Shown: piece after piece, positions 8,351 through 17,547 of the stretch
Layout of the letters: each line of letters begins with the position of its first letter
Numbering within the stretch: position 1 is the stretch's first letter
Assembly (NCBI RefSeq): GCF_900104215.1
Contig: NZ_FMXO01000018.1
Location: 24,211 to 88,210 of the forward strand
Reading direction: 5' to 3'
Length of the DNA stretch: 64,000 nt
From: Desulfonatronum thiosulfatophilum
Lineage (GTDB): Bacteria > Desulfobacterota > Desulfovibrionia > Desulfovibrionales > Desulfonatronaceae
Notes under the pieces: generated by a model
Told to the model about the DNA's origin: nothing
The model's input: only the letters and a program-made list of their open reading frames with translations
Database searches by the model: none
Made by a program: the position numbers and the translations under genes

Positions 8351-9343
8351 ATGAAGCGAGAACGTAAAATAAATGTGTCTGAAAATACGGAAGAGCGTAA
8401 ATCGCTTATTCGTTCCTATCTGCCCTTGGTTTTGGCCACGGCGGCAGCCTTGCTGCTGAGCCTTGAATACTGGCTGCAACAGGCAGGTTATCAGGGGCTT
8501 TGCCCCACCGCCGGATGTGCCGTGGTCGGCACCTATGTCAAATATGGCGAGATCGCCTTTATCGGCATGGGCGCGGCTTTCTTCTGGGTGCTGGCCGGAC
8601 TGCTGTTCTTGAGCAGGCGATTGGACAAGGGCTGGCTGTGGATGCTCGTGGCGGTCGTGCTGACCGCCGGCCTGGCCTTTGACGGAGGAATTCTCGGGTT
8701 TCAACACTTCGGAATCAAGGAAACCTGTATTCTCTGCTATGCGGTGGGCCTCGCCCTGTTCCTGATTCTTTTCGCCTACGGATGGATGCGACGATCTTTG
8801 GCAGCAGTTGTCATGGGCGTTGCCGTGTGGAGCGCGGCTTTCGCCTCCCAGGCTATGTTCGTCTTCCCGGAAAAGACCCCTGACCTGCGGGAAACCGTGC
8901 TGACGTCCTGGCGTGCATCAGAGCAGCCCGGTCCGCAGCTGTATTATTTTTTCAGTTTGCACTGCCCGTTTTGCACCCATGTCCTGAGCAGCCTGGCCGC
9001 ACATCCGCCCCAGGGGGGAGAGTGGCATCTGGTACCCCTGGACACCCAGCCGGCGGACCAGCGCAAGCTGGCCGCATTCCTGGACCACCCCCTTGTTGCG
9101 ACGAATCCCTTTCAGGCTATCCTGGACGTGGAGCGTGAACCGGCATCGGACATGGAAATCCAGCCTCAAGCAGTCGCGGCCGCCAATAATGGCGGTGCTT
9201 TTCTGCGCAACAGCGGATACCGCGGAGTGCCGCTGCTGATCGTCCAGGAAACGCCGACAAGGCGGGTAACCTTGCAGGGCCGCGATCCGATCCTGAATTA
9301 TCTGCTGGAAAAGCGTTTGATACCGTTTCGATTGTTTTTCTGA
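8351..9343 (+). CDS. VKOR-thioredoxin fusion (disulfide-forming membrane protein)
   Basis: 330 aa. The first ~180 residues are a vitamin K epoxide reductase-like four- to five-helix domain with a loop cysteine pair (GLCPTAGCAVV) and the quinone-linked CxxC in KETCILCYA. The rest is a periplasmic thioredoxin-like domain with SLHCPFCTHV and the cis-proline region YRGVPLLIV. Such fusions oxidise cysteines of secreted proteins, with electrons passed to quinones. GGAGAG precedes the ATG. It follows mlaD by 100 nt and may be a separate unit. A shared terminator lies downstream. Confidence 0.88.
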   Translation: MKRERKINVSENTEERKSLIRSYLPLVLATAAALLLSLEYWLQQAGYQGLCPTAGCAVVGTYVKYGEIAFIGMGAAFFWVLAGLLFLSRRLDKGWLWMLVAVVLTAGLAFDGGILGFQHFGIKETCILCYAVGLALFLILFAYGWMRRSLAAVVMGVAVWSAAFASQAMFVFPEKTPDLRETVLTSWRASEQPGPQLYYFFSLHCPFCTHVLSSLAAHPPQGGEWHLVPLDTQPADQRKLAAFLDHPLVATNPFQAILDVEREPASDMEIQPQAVAAANNGGAFLRNSGYRGVPLLIVQETPTRRVTLQGRDPILNYLLEKRLIPFRLFF

Positions 9344-9374
9344 AGCACGAAGATGACCCGGCCATTGCCGCGAC

Positions 9375-9408
9375 CAAAAAGAGGCCGGGAGGTTTTACCT
9401 CCCGGCCT
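9375..9408. terminator. Bidirectional terminator between the VKOR and SNF2 genes
   Basis: A 12-bp perfect stem (9382-9393 with 9397-9408; AGGCCGGGAGGT arm) with a 3-nt loop. On the minus strand it is followed by CTTTTT, and on the plus strand by TGTTTGTTT. It lies between the convergent ends of the VKOR and helicase genes and can serve both. Confidence 0.85.
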
Positions 9409-9448
9409 TGTTTGTTTGTAATCTTAGGTTGAAGCCTCCTGGCTTTAT

Positions 9449-12400
9449 TTACACATCCAGCAGCATTTCGAGATCGTTGCGGGTGATGTTTTTCCAGACG
9501 TCCTGGCCGGGGATGATGGATTCGGCCACATTGCGTTTTTGATCCTGCAGCTTGAGAATCTTCTCCTCCACGGTGTTCTCGCAGATCATCTTATAGGCAA
9601 AGACCTGTTTGGTCTGGCCGATGCGGTGCGTCCGGTCGATGGCCTGGCTTTCCACGGCCGGGTTCCACCAGGGGTCGTAGTGGATGACGTAGTCCGCTGA
9701 AGTCAGGTTCAGTCCGGTGCCGCCGGCTTTGAGGGAAATCAGGAAGAGGCGGATTGAATCGTCGTTGTTGAATCTGTCCACCTGCTCGAAGCGGTCCTTG
9801 CTGGAGCCGTCCAGATAGGTGAAGGGAATGTCGGTGGTTTGCAGCCAGCCGCGGATGATGTGCAGCATCTGTACGAACTGGGAGAAAACCAGCACCTTGT
9901 GGCCGTCCTCGACGATCCCGGTGGTCAGATCCTTGAACGCCTCGAATTTGCCCGAAGAAATGTTCGTGCTCACACCGGGCATGTCCAACCGCAACAGTTT
10001 GGGGTGGCAGCAGATCTGGCGCAGCTTGAGCAGGGCGTCGAGAATGGACATCTGGCTCTTGGCCATGCCCTGTTCGTCGATGTTCTTCAGGACCTGGTCC
10101 TTGAGCTTTCTGGCCACGGCCGTATACAGCTCCATCTGCTCGTCTTCCAGGGCGCAGTAGTAGACGTTCTCCACCTTGGGCGGCAGATCCTTGGCCACGT
10201 CGGCCTTTTTGCGGCGGAGAATGAAAGGTTTGACCCGCAGCTTGAGCTGTTCCAGGGATTCTTCATCCCCGTCGCGGATGGGCCGGACGAACCCGCTGTG
10301 GAAGGAATGCTGTGAGCCGAGAAAGCCCGGCATCAGGAATTCGAACAATGACCAGAGTTCCAGCAGGTTGTTCTCAATGGGCGTGCCGGAGAGGCAGAGC
10401 CGGAAGCGGGCATTGAGCCGCCGAACCGATCTGGCGGTGATGGTGTTGGGGTTCTTGATGTTCTGGGCCTCGTCCAGGATGATGCTGTTGAACTCGTACT
10501 TCATCAGCTCGTCCATGTCGCGGCGGAGCAGAGCATACGTGGTGATGACCAGATCCGATTTTTCAATCTGCTTGAACAGCGGTTCGCGGTTGATGCCGTA
10601 GATCAGCAGTCGCCGCAGCTTGGGCAGGAATTTCTGCGCTTCCCGGTCCCAGTTAGGCAGGACGGACGTGGGAACGACGATCAGGTTCGGCCCCTCGTGC
10701 TTGTTGTTGATCATATGCTGGATGAAGGCCAGGGTCTGCACGGTCTTGCCCAGACCCATCTCGTCCGCGAGAATGCCGCCGAAGCCGTACTTGCGAAGAA
10801 AGTTGAGGTAGCTCAGCCCCTGGATCTGGTAGGGCCGCAGGTCCGCTTGCAGGTCCTTGGGTACGCTGATCTGCTCAATGCTTTCAAAATCCTGCAGCTT
10901 GACCCGGAGTTCCTGCCAAAATCCGTCCGTGGTGGTTTCCGGAAGATCTTCCAGAATCTTGTCCAGGACCGGAGCTTCGAACTGCTTGAACTTGTGCTTG
11001 ATGGGCTTGTCCGGATCGATCCCCAGGGTTTCCAAACGATGCCCCAGGGTCTTCAGCCATGATTCCGGAAGCCTGGTGTACGACCCGTCCTTGAGCTGAA
11101 CATAGCGTTTTCCCTGGGTCCAAGCTTTCCAGATCTTGTCGATGGGAACCCGCTCGCCGTCATAGTCCACGGAGATGTCCAGGTTGAACCATTTGTCCTC
11201 GGCTTTTTCTTCCTTGGTTTCCAGAATCGCGATCACTTCGGGATTGGCCAGGCGGACCTTGTAGCGCTTCAGTCCCTGTTCTCCGAACATGCGATATTCC
11301 TGAATCATTTCCGGATAGGCATCCAGGAGAAAGGTAATGGCGTCTTCCGGCTCCAGGAACCAAATTTCCGGGCTTCTGGCCTGGAAGTTCATGGTGGACA
11401 GCTTGTTGATCAGCTTTGTTTCCTTCTCCTGGTCCCGGCGCAACAGGTAGGCTTTGCCTCCAACCTGGTAGCTGCCGGTCTGCAGATCCGGATTCGGCGC
11501 ATCCAGGGTGACTTCGCCGTGTTCCGTAACGTAGGTGTTCTGGATCTGCAGCGTCAGGAAACTGCCTTCCTCGTCCATGAACAGTTTGGGATCGTAGGTT
11601 GCCGGAACGAAAATCGGCTGCATCCGCTCCAGAAAATCTTCCTGATCAATCAGATCGGACGAGGGGATCTTGGTCCAGACCCGGTCCAAAAACTCGGCGA
11701 TGTCGCCGTGGGGGACGATGGGGAGCTGCTCCACCAGGTCCTGGACGAGTTGGGGGTCAAGCCCGGTCTGTACGGGGAGAAACTGCTGCCGCCAGCAAAC
11801 CCAGAGCGGGAACTGACCGTAAAAGTAGAGTTCCTGGCCGGAGATGGAGAAGGGGGTTTTTCCTTCCCGGCCGAGTAGCAGATCGAAATTGAGACCATCC
11901 TCGGAGAGCTTCGGCCGGACCTGCAGGCGCAGGGTCTTGCTCTCTACGCGTACCGGCTGTTCCGTGTCTTCCCAGCGTAAATAGTATTCATTTTTGACCC
12001 CCCAGAGAAACCATGTCAAAAGGCCTTGAGGGATGTCGACACGGTGTCCGTAGTATTCCAGGTGCTGTCCGACCTGCTCCGCGATCTGCGGCAGTTCCGG
12101 CGAGAGATCGGCCCATTCAGGGTTGCGAATCAACTGTTCCAGAGTGACCGGGACCATGACCTGGGAAATGCCGGATTTGTTCTGTCGGGCTCGGAAAAAG
12201 GCCACCTGCAGCCGTTTGGGCTCGGGAAAGAACTGCATGATGAAGTATTGTTTTCCCGGTTCCGGCTCCACGTCCATGGCGAAGAATTGGCGGAACGTCT
12301 TGCGCCATTCGGTTCTCGGCTTGGGCATGTCCTCTTGATTGTCGCTTTGCAATGAGGATAGAAGATGGAGTGCCGTGGCGGCGACATGCCGGCAAACGCC

Positions 12401-12685
12401 GGAGAAGGAGTCCGGACAGTTGCAGAAATAATTCATGGTGGGATTCTTGAGGTTGATCCCGAGTTCGGCATTGTAGATTTGAAAATCGTCCGTCTGGAAC
12501 TGGCCGGATATGTCCCAGTGGTCGTCCAGTTTTTTCAAGGAAATCTTGCGGGAGCCGTCTTCCGAGATGAGTGATTGTGCGCCGGAAGCGATGTAATCCG
12601 GAATATTCTCCTGTATGAAGCGCTGCAAAGCCTGGCTGACTTCAATTTCTTCGTCTCGGTTCATTTTTGTTGTGGAATCCGTCAT
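9449..12685 (-). CDS. SWIM-domain SNF2 helicase
   Basis: 1078 aa. A SWIM zinc finger lies near the N-terminus (C88, C90, C98, H100 in FCNCPDSFSGVCRH). A long bacterial SNF2-N region follows, then the Swi2/Snf2 ATPase: motif I GGILADEMGLGKTVQTLAF, motif II ILDEAQNIKN (DEAQ box), motif III LSGTPIEN, and the second RecA lobe with VFSQFVQML, LISLKAGGTGLNLTSAD and QAIDRTHRIGQ. These are DNA translocases thought to remodel protein-DNA or RNA polymerase complexes. It is a single-gene unit transcribed toward the shared terminator. Confidence 0.93.
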   Translation of the reverse strand: MTDSTTKMNRDEEIEVSQALQRFIQENIPDYIASGAQSLISEDGSRKISLKKLDDHWDISGQFQTDDFQIYNAELGINLKNPTMNYFCNCPDSFSGVCRHVAATALHLLSSLQSDNQEDMPKPRTEWRKTFRQFFAMDVEPEPGKQYFIMQFFPEPKRLQVAFFRARQNKSGISQVMVPVTLEQLIRNPEWADLSPELPQIAEQVGQHLEYYGHRVDIPQGLLTWFLWGVKNEYYLRWEDTEQPVRVESKTLRLQVRPKLSEDGLNFDLLLGREGKTPFSISGQELYFYGQFPLWVCWRQQFLPVQTGLDPQLVQDLVEQLPIVPHGDIAEFLDRVWTKIPSSDLIDQEDFLERMQPIFVPATYDPKLFMDEEGSFLTLQIQNTYVTEHGEVTLDAPNPDLQTGSYQVGGKAYLLRRDQEKETKLINKLSTMNFQARSPEIWFLEPEDAITFLLDAYPEMIQEYRMFGEQGLKRYKVRLANPEVIAILETKEEKAEDKWFNLDISVDYDGERVPIDKIWKAWTQGKRYVQLKDGSYTRLPESWLKTLGHRLETLGIDPDKPIKHKFKQFEAPVLDKILEDLPETTTDGFWQELRVKLQDFESIEQISVPKDLQADLRPYQIQGLSYLNFLRKYGFGGILADEMGLGKTVQTLAFIQHMINNKHEGPNLIVVPTSVLPNWDREAQKFLPKLRRLLIYGINREPLFKQIEKSDLVITTYALLRRDMDELMKYEFNSIILDEAQNIKNPNTITARSVRRLNARFRLCLSGTPIENNLLELWSLFEFLMPGFLGSQHSFHSGFVRPIRDGDEESLEQLKLRVKPFILRRKKADVAKDLPPKVENVYYCALEDEQMELYTAVARKLKDQVLKNIDEQGMAKSQMSILDALLKLRQICCHPKLLRLDMPGVSTNISSGKFEAFKDLTTGIVEDGHKVLVFSQFVQMLHIIRGWLQTTDIPFTYLDGSSKDRFEQVDRFNNDDSIRLFLISLKAGGTGLNLTSADYVIHYDPWWNPAVESQAIDRTHRIGQTKQVFAYKMICENTVEEKILKLQDQKRNVAESIIPGQDVWKNITRNDLEMLLDV

Positions 12686-13050
12686 AACCTTGATGTTCCT
12701 TGTAAAATTTCGATCATGCCGTAATCAGTCGATCAAGGCTCTGATTCGAGAATTGGTCCATTTAATCAAATCCTCGGATTCTCGCAAGAGGCATAAGAAT
12801 TTTTGCAAAGCTGATGGTGCGTTACTCTTTTCTCGGAGCAACTGATCGGAGTTGGTGCAATACTGTTTCGTAGGTTTTCGTTTGTTACAGGCAGTAACTA
12901 TTCAGCACATCCTGTTTGGTCTGTCGTTAGCTATAGATTCCGGCTTTCGCCGGAATGATTTACCGAAAGATTCATTTTCAGTCATACCGGCGAAAGCTGG
13001 TATCCAGATTTTTTTCCCAATTTTGCTGAATAGCTACAACAGGCAATACA
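12686..13050. other. Intergenic region between the SNF2 and relA/spoT genes
   Basis: 365 bases between divergent genes. The right-hand 145 bases are the nested inverted-repeat element described separately. The left 200 bases presumably carry the SNF2 promoter; no open frame there is convincing. Confidence 0.5.
12894..13037. repeat. Nested inverted-repeat (MITE/REP-like) element
   Basis: Two pairs of inverted arms share one centre. The outer pair is GTAACTATTCAGCA (12894-12907) against TGCTGAATAGCTAC (13024-13037), 13 of 14 matching. The inner pair is 12934-12958 (containing CCGGCTTTCGCCGG) against 12982-13006 (containing CCGGCGAAAGCTGG), 21 of 25 matching. Each inner arm is itself an imperfect palindrome. 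The inner sequence resembles the widespread family of dispersed repeats of the type GTCATTCCGGCGAAAGCCGGAATCC. The element ends 13 nt before the relA/spoT start codon. Confidence 0.8.
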
Positions 13051-15198
13051 ATGATTCGCATCCATGAAATACTGGACAAAGTGTCCGGCTACATGTCCGA
13101 AGAGGACATGAACGTGATTCAGAAGGCGTATGTTTTTTCCGCCGCGGCGCATGCCGGGCAGACGCGCCTCTCCGGCGAGCCGTACCTTTTCCATCCTCTT
13201 GAAGTCGCCAACTCTCTTGCTGAAATGAAGCTGGACAGGGCTTCCATTGCCGCCGGCCTGCTCCATGACACCGTGGAGGACACCAAGGTCACGGTGAAGG
13301 AAATAGCCACGGAATTCGGGGACGACGTGGCGAAAATCGTCGCCGGAACCACCAAGATCAGCAAGATGAGCTTTCATTCCAAGGAGGAAGCCCAGGCCGA
13401 GAATATCCGGAAAATGATCCTGGCCATGGCCGACGACATCCGGGTCCTAATGGTCAAGTTGGCGGATCGACTGCACAACATGCGCACCCTGGAGTTTCAG
13501 AAGAACATCAAGCAGCGACTGATCGCCAAGGAAACCCTGGACATTTACGCGCCATTGGCCAACAGGCTGGGACTGTACCGGGTCAAGGTTCAGCTGGAAG
13601 ATCTCAGCTTACGGTATCTGAAACCCGACATCTATCAGCAAATTGCCAACGGCGTCCAGCAACATCAAAGCGTGGGGCAGGAATATATCAGCAAAGTTCA
13701 CTCCATGATTGAGGAATTGTTGCGGACCAACAAGATATCCGGCCGGGTCAAGGGGAGAATCAAGCATATTTACAGCATCTACCACAAGATGCTTCAGCAG
13801 GGCCTGAACCTGGATCAGGTGTATGACCTGATCGCGTTCCGGACCATCGTGGGATCCATCAAGGACTGTTATGCCGTCCTGGGACTTGTCCATTCCTTGT
13901 GGAAGCCGGTACCCGGTCGATTCAAGGACTACATCTCCATGCCCAAGAAGAACATGTATCAGAGCCTGCATACAACCGTCTTCGGGCCGGATGGAGAACG
14001 CATCGAGATACAAATCCGCACCGAAGACATGAACCGTCTTGCGGAGTACGGGGTTGCCGCTCACTGGCAATACAAGGAGGGGAGCAAGAGCAAGGACCGG
14101 GATGCGGACCGCTTTTCCTGGCTACGCCAGATTCTGGATTGGCAGCAGGATCTCGATAATCCCCGCGAATTCATGGCCTCTTTGCGCATCGACCTTTTTC
14201 AGGACGAGGTGTACGTCTTCACGCCCCGAGGCGATGTGAAAGAATTGCCCGAAGGCGCCACGCCCGTGGATTTCGCCTATCTGGTGCATACCGAAGTGGG
14301 CAACCACTGTAACGGGGCCCGGGTCAACGGTCGGCTGGTGCCGTTATCCACTCCGCTGCACAACGGCGACACGGTGGAGATCATCACCGACCTTGGGCGC
14401 CATCCCAGCAAGGACTGGCTGAAGTTCGTCAAGACGGCCAAGGCCAAAGCCAGGATCAAGCACTGGGTCCGGACGGAGGAGCGGGACAGAAGCATTGCCT
14501 TTGCCCGGGAGATTCTGGAAAAGGAAGGGCGCAAGGTCGGCGTGAACATGGCCAAGGCCCTGAAGGACGGACGATTCGACAAGGTAGTGGAGGAATTGTC
14601 CTTCAAAACCCGCGAGGATCTCTTGACCGCCGTGGGCTATGCCCGACTGACGCCCAGGCAGGTGTTGCACCGGATGCTGCCTGCTGAGCAGCAAACTCCC
14701 GAGGTGCGGAGCGAGGCGACTGTTCCGGCTCACGAGCCGTCCAAGTCGATCAAGTCCAGGGGGATCAGCATCAAGGGTGTGGATGATGTCCTGGTCCAGT
14801 TTGCCAAGTGCTGCAACCCTCTGCCAGGGGATCCGATTGTCGGGTTCATCAGCCGGGGTCGCGGAGCCATCGTGCATACGGTTGATTGTCCAAACGTTGC
14901 CTACCTGGAACCGGAACGGATGCTGGACGTCTTCTGGGAAGGTGAGCCGGCGAAATCCTTCCCGGCAAAGATACGGATCATCTGCCGGAACGCTCCCGGC
15001 GTACTCGGAGAAATCAGCATGCTCATGGCCAAGGAAGCCATGAATATCGATTCCGGATCATTCAGCTCCAGACCGGACGGCAAAACGGAGATGCTGTTTT
15101 ACGTAGAGGTTCGGGACTCCGCCCACCTGTACGGCGTGATCGAAAAGATCAGCAAGCTGGATTCGGTGGTTGAGGTGATCCGGCTGACGGAGCAGTGA
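13051..15198 (+). CDS. spoT: Bifunctional (p)ppGpp synthetase/hydrolase (RelA/SpoT)
   Basis: 715 aa with the complete long RSH layout. The HD hydrolase domain has GLLHDTVEDT (H72, D73, E76, D77), which indicates that hydrolase activity is retained. The synthetase domain follows with GRFKDYISMPKKNMYQSLHT and IEIQIRTEDMNRLAEYGVAAHW. A TGS domain (VYVFTPRGDVKELPEGATPVDFAY) and a C-terminal ACT domain complete it. The enzyme makes and degrades the stringent-response alarmone. The start codon has only a weak ACAGG upstream because the inverted-repeat element lies directly in front of it. Confidence 0.95.
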   Translation: MIRIHEILDKVSGYMSEEDMNVIQKAYVFSAAAHAGQTRLSGEPYLFHPLEVANSLAEMKLDRASIAAGLLHDTVEDTKVTVKEIATEFGDDVAKIVAGTTKISKMSFHSKEEAQAENIRKMILAMADDIRVLMVKLADRLHNMRTLEFQKNIKQRLIAKETLDIYAPLANRLGLYRVKVQLEDLSLRYLKPDIYQQIANGVQQHQSVGQEYISKVHSMIEELLRTNKISGRVKGRIKHIYSIYHKMLQQGLNLDQVYDLIAFRTIVGSIKDCYAVLGLVHSLWKPVPGRFKDYISMPKKNMYQSLHTTVFGPDGERIEIQIRTEDMNRLAEYGVAAHWQYKEGSKSKDRDADRFSWLRQILDWQQDLDNPREFMASLRIDLFQDEVYVFTPRGDVKELPEGATPVDFAYLVHTEVGNHCNGARVNGRLVPLSTPLHNGDTVEIITDLGRHPSKDWLKFVKTAKAKARIKHWVRTEERDRSIAFAREILEKEGRKVGVNMAKALKDGRFDKVVEELSFKTREDLLTAVGYARLTPRQVLHRMLPAEQQTPEVRSEATVPAHEPSKSIKSRGISIKGVDDVLVQFAKCCNPLPGDPIVGFISRGRGAIVHTVDCPNVAYLEPERMLDVFWEGEPAKSFPAKIRIICRNAPGVLGEISMLMAKEAMNIDSGSFSSRPDGKTEMLFYVEVRDSAHLYGVIEKISKLDSVVEVIRLTEQ

Positions 15199-15207
15199 CG
15201 GAAGACT

Positions 15208-15819
15208 TCAGATGTCGCGGAGAGCGTTGTAGTCTTCAGGCGAATCGATGTCTCGGAGCACGCCGGGATCGTCTACCTGCACCAGCCGCAACATCGCGTC
15301 AGGATGGTTCAGGACGCAACGTGCTCCCGTATCGCCCTGCAGGTTCATGACCCGCGAAAACCAGGTTCGGGGAATGCAGACGGGATTGCCTCGCTTTCCT
15401 TCATGACATGGGGCGATAAAGCTATCAGGATGATTGCGGAACATCGCGGCCAGTGCTGCCGAAGTATTGCTGCGAATCAAAGGCTGATCCCCCAGGAAAA
15501 CAAGAACCCCGGCTACGTCAGGTTCAAGAGCGGCCAGTCCGGCCCGCAAACTCCTGGACTGCCCTTCATGCCAGTCGTGGGCGTGGACGATTCGCAGGCG
15601 CGCATTGATTCCGTTCAGTGTCGACGTGACCTGTCGTGCGTTGCAGCCCACCACCGCCAGAACCGGATCGCAGACCACCAGGGCCTTGCGGACTACGTGG
15701 GAGAGCAGGGGCACGTCTCTGAACGGCAAAAGCAGCTTGGTTCCCTCCGCGCCGCCCATGCGCCGTCCAGCCCCGGCCGCCAGGATGACCCCGGCAATCT
15801 TGATTTTTATCTCCGCCAT
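15208..15819 (-). CDS. MobA/MocA-like nucleotidyltransferase
   Basis: 203 aa from the ATG at 15817-15819. A longer in-frame start would run into the divergent gene, and the family begins at this point. It opens with the nucleotide-binding motif AGVILAAGAGRRMGG, then KLLLPF, a metal-binding GVLVFLGDQPL, and GNPVCIP. These enzymes transfer CMP or GMP to molybdopterin, or act on related sugar-nucleotide substrates; the MocA/XdhC-associated branch is the best fit. It is divergent from the dihydropyrimidinase gene and convergent with the RelA/SpoT gene. Confidence 0.83.
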   Translation of the reverse strand: MAEIKIKIAGVILAAGAGRRMGGAEGTKLLLPFRDVPLLSHVVRKALVVCDPVLAVVGCNARQVTSTLNGINARLRIVHAHDWHEGQSRSLRAGLAALEPDVAGVLVFLGDQPLIRSNTSAALAAMFRNHPDSFIAPCHEGKRGNPVCIPRTWFSRVMNLQGDTGARCVLNHPDAMLRLVQVDDPGVLRDIDSPEDYNALRDI

Positions 15820-15879
15820 TTTTGATTCCAGCAGCAGTCGTTGCCATATTCCTTGTTCGCAAACGCATTGGAGCCGCAA

Positions 15880-17346
15880 ATGAGTCTGTTGATCCGTGGA
15901 GCAACCGTGGTCAACGCGGATTGCTCAGCACTGGCTGACATTTACATCCGCAACGGTAAAATTGCTGCCGTGGGACCAGATCTTGACGTTTTGCCGGAAA
16001 CCAAAGTGGTCGATGCCGGAGGGGTGCTGGCCCTGCCCGGGGGCATTGATCCGCATACCCATCTGGACATGCCTATTGCCGGGACTCGTACGGCCGATAA
16101 TTTTGAGCAGGGCGGACGGGCTGCCCTGGCCGGCGGAACCACCATGGTCGTCGATTTCGTCATTCCCCGCCAGGGCCAGTCCTTTCTGGAGGCGCATAAC
16201 CGCTGGATGGGCTTTGCCCGGTCTGCTACCTGCGACTACTCGTTTCACATGGCCGTGACCTGGTTTGACGAGAGCGTGGCCCAGGAAATGGGTGTCCTGA
16301 CCCGGGAGCGCGGAGTCAATTCCTTCAAGCACTACATGGCCTACAAGGGCACGGTGATGCTCGACCCGGAGCGGATGCTGGACAGTTTTGTCCGGGCCGC
16401 GGAACTGGGCTGCCTCTGCACCGTGCATGCGGAAAATGCCGAAATCATCCCTTTTTTGCAACGCAGGCTTCTGGCCAGGGGGATGAACCACCCCAGGGCA
16501 CATCCCCTGTGCCACCCGGCCTACGGAGAGGCCGAGGCGACGCAGCGGGCCATTGCCCTGGCCGAGGCGGCCAACGTGCCGCTGTATGTCGTGCATCTTT
16601 CCTGTTCCCAGGCTCTGGATGCTGTTGTGGCGGCCAGAAATCGAGGGCTGCCCGTGTTTGCGGAATGTCTGGGCGGTCATCTGGCCGTGGACGAGGCGGT
16701 CTATGAACAGGAAGATCCGGCTCAGGCGGCGCGCTTCGTCATGAGTCCGCCTTTCCGGTCGGCCCGGGACCGGGCTGCTCTGTGGGAAGGGCTGGCCACC
16801 GGCAGCATCCAGGTCGTGGCCAGCGACAACTGCTCCTTCACGGATGCCCAGCGGGCGGACGCTCTGACGGACTTCAGCAGACTGCTCAACGGAACACCGG
16901 GGCTGGAAGACCGGATGCGGGTGGTCTGGGACGGCGGGGTGGCCGGCGGCCGCCTGACCCCGGAGCAGTTCGTGGCCGTGACCTCCGCCAATGCGGCCCG
17001 CATCTTCAATATCTATCCGCGCAAGGGGTGTATCCGGCCGGGAGCCGACGCGGACATCGTTCTTTGGGACCCTGACGCCTTATACACGGTCAGCGCCCGG
17101 AACCATCATCATGCCGTGGATTTCAGCGTCTTCGAAGGCATGACCTTCCGGGGTGCTCCCGTGGCGACCTACCTCGCCGGGAAGGAAGTGTTCCGGGATG
17201 GACAGGTCACCGCCGAGCCTGGCATCGGTCGCCACATCCCACGACCTGTATTCGGCTCCGACTTCAGGACCATTCTCGAGATGCTCAGAAGCAGTTTCCA
17301 TAACAAAAAACGATACAACGACTTACCTGAGATTCGACATCCCTAA
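15880..17346 (+). CDS. Dihydropyrimidinase / D-hydantoinase family amidohydrolase
   Basis: 488 aa. The ATG at 15880 has GGAG upstream and begins MSLLIRGATVVNAD, as the family does. The binuclear metal site is complete: GIDPHTHLDMP, the carbamylated lysine in SFKHYMAYKG, TVHAENAE, VVHLSC, and the aspartate in VASDNCSF. It hydrolyses cyclic amides such as dihydropyrimidines or hydantoins. It has no other pyrimidine-degradation gene nearby, so the substrate is uncertain. Confidence 0.9.
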   Translation: MSLLIRGATVVNADCSALADIYIRNGKIAAVGPDLDVLPETKVVDAGGVLALPGGIDPHTHLDMPIAGTRTADNFEQGGRAALAGGTTMVVDFVIPRQGQSFLEAHNRWMGFARSATCDYSFHMAVTWFDESVAQEMGVLTRERGVNSFKHYMAYKGTVMLDPERMLDSFVRAAELGCLCTVHAENAEIIPFLQRRLLARGMNHPRAHPLCHPAYGEAEATQRAIALAEAANVPLYVVHLSCSQALDAVVAARNRGLPVFAECLGGHLAVDEAVYEQEDPAQAARFVMSPPFRSARDRAALWEGLATGSIQVVASDNCSFTDAQRADALTDFSRLLNGTPGLEDRMRVVWDGGVAGGRLTPEQFVAVTSANAARIFNIYPRKGCIRPGADADIVLWDPDALYTVSARNHHHAVDFSVFEGMTFRGAPVATYLAGKEVFRDGQVTAEPGIGRHIPRPVFGSDFRTILEMLRSSFHNKKRYNDLPEIRHP

Positions 17347-17547
17347 TTTTGCCGACTCTCTCGGGACGTTGAACTGTCATCCCGCCCTTGGGGCCTGCAC
17401 CTGTTTTTAATGACGTCACCTTGTCACGAGAGAAAAAAGACCTATTCATGAACTTCCATGAGAATCAGCCAATGTGGCTTTGTGATCATCGTGCTCGTCA
17501 CGATGCAACCTTTGAACCCAATGCACGGGTGAGCAAAGAAGGAGAAA

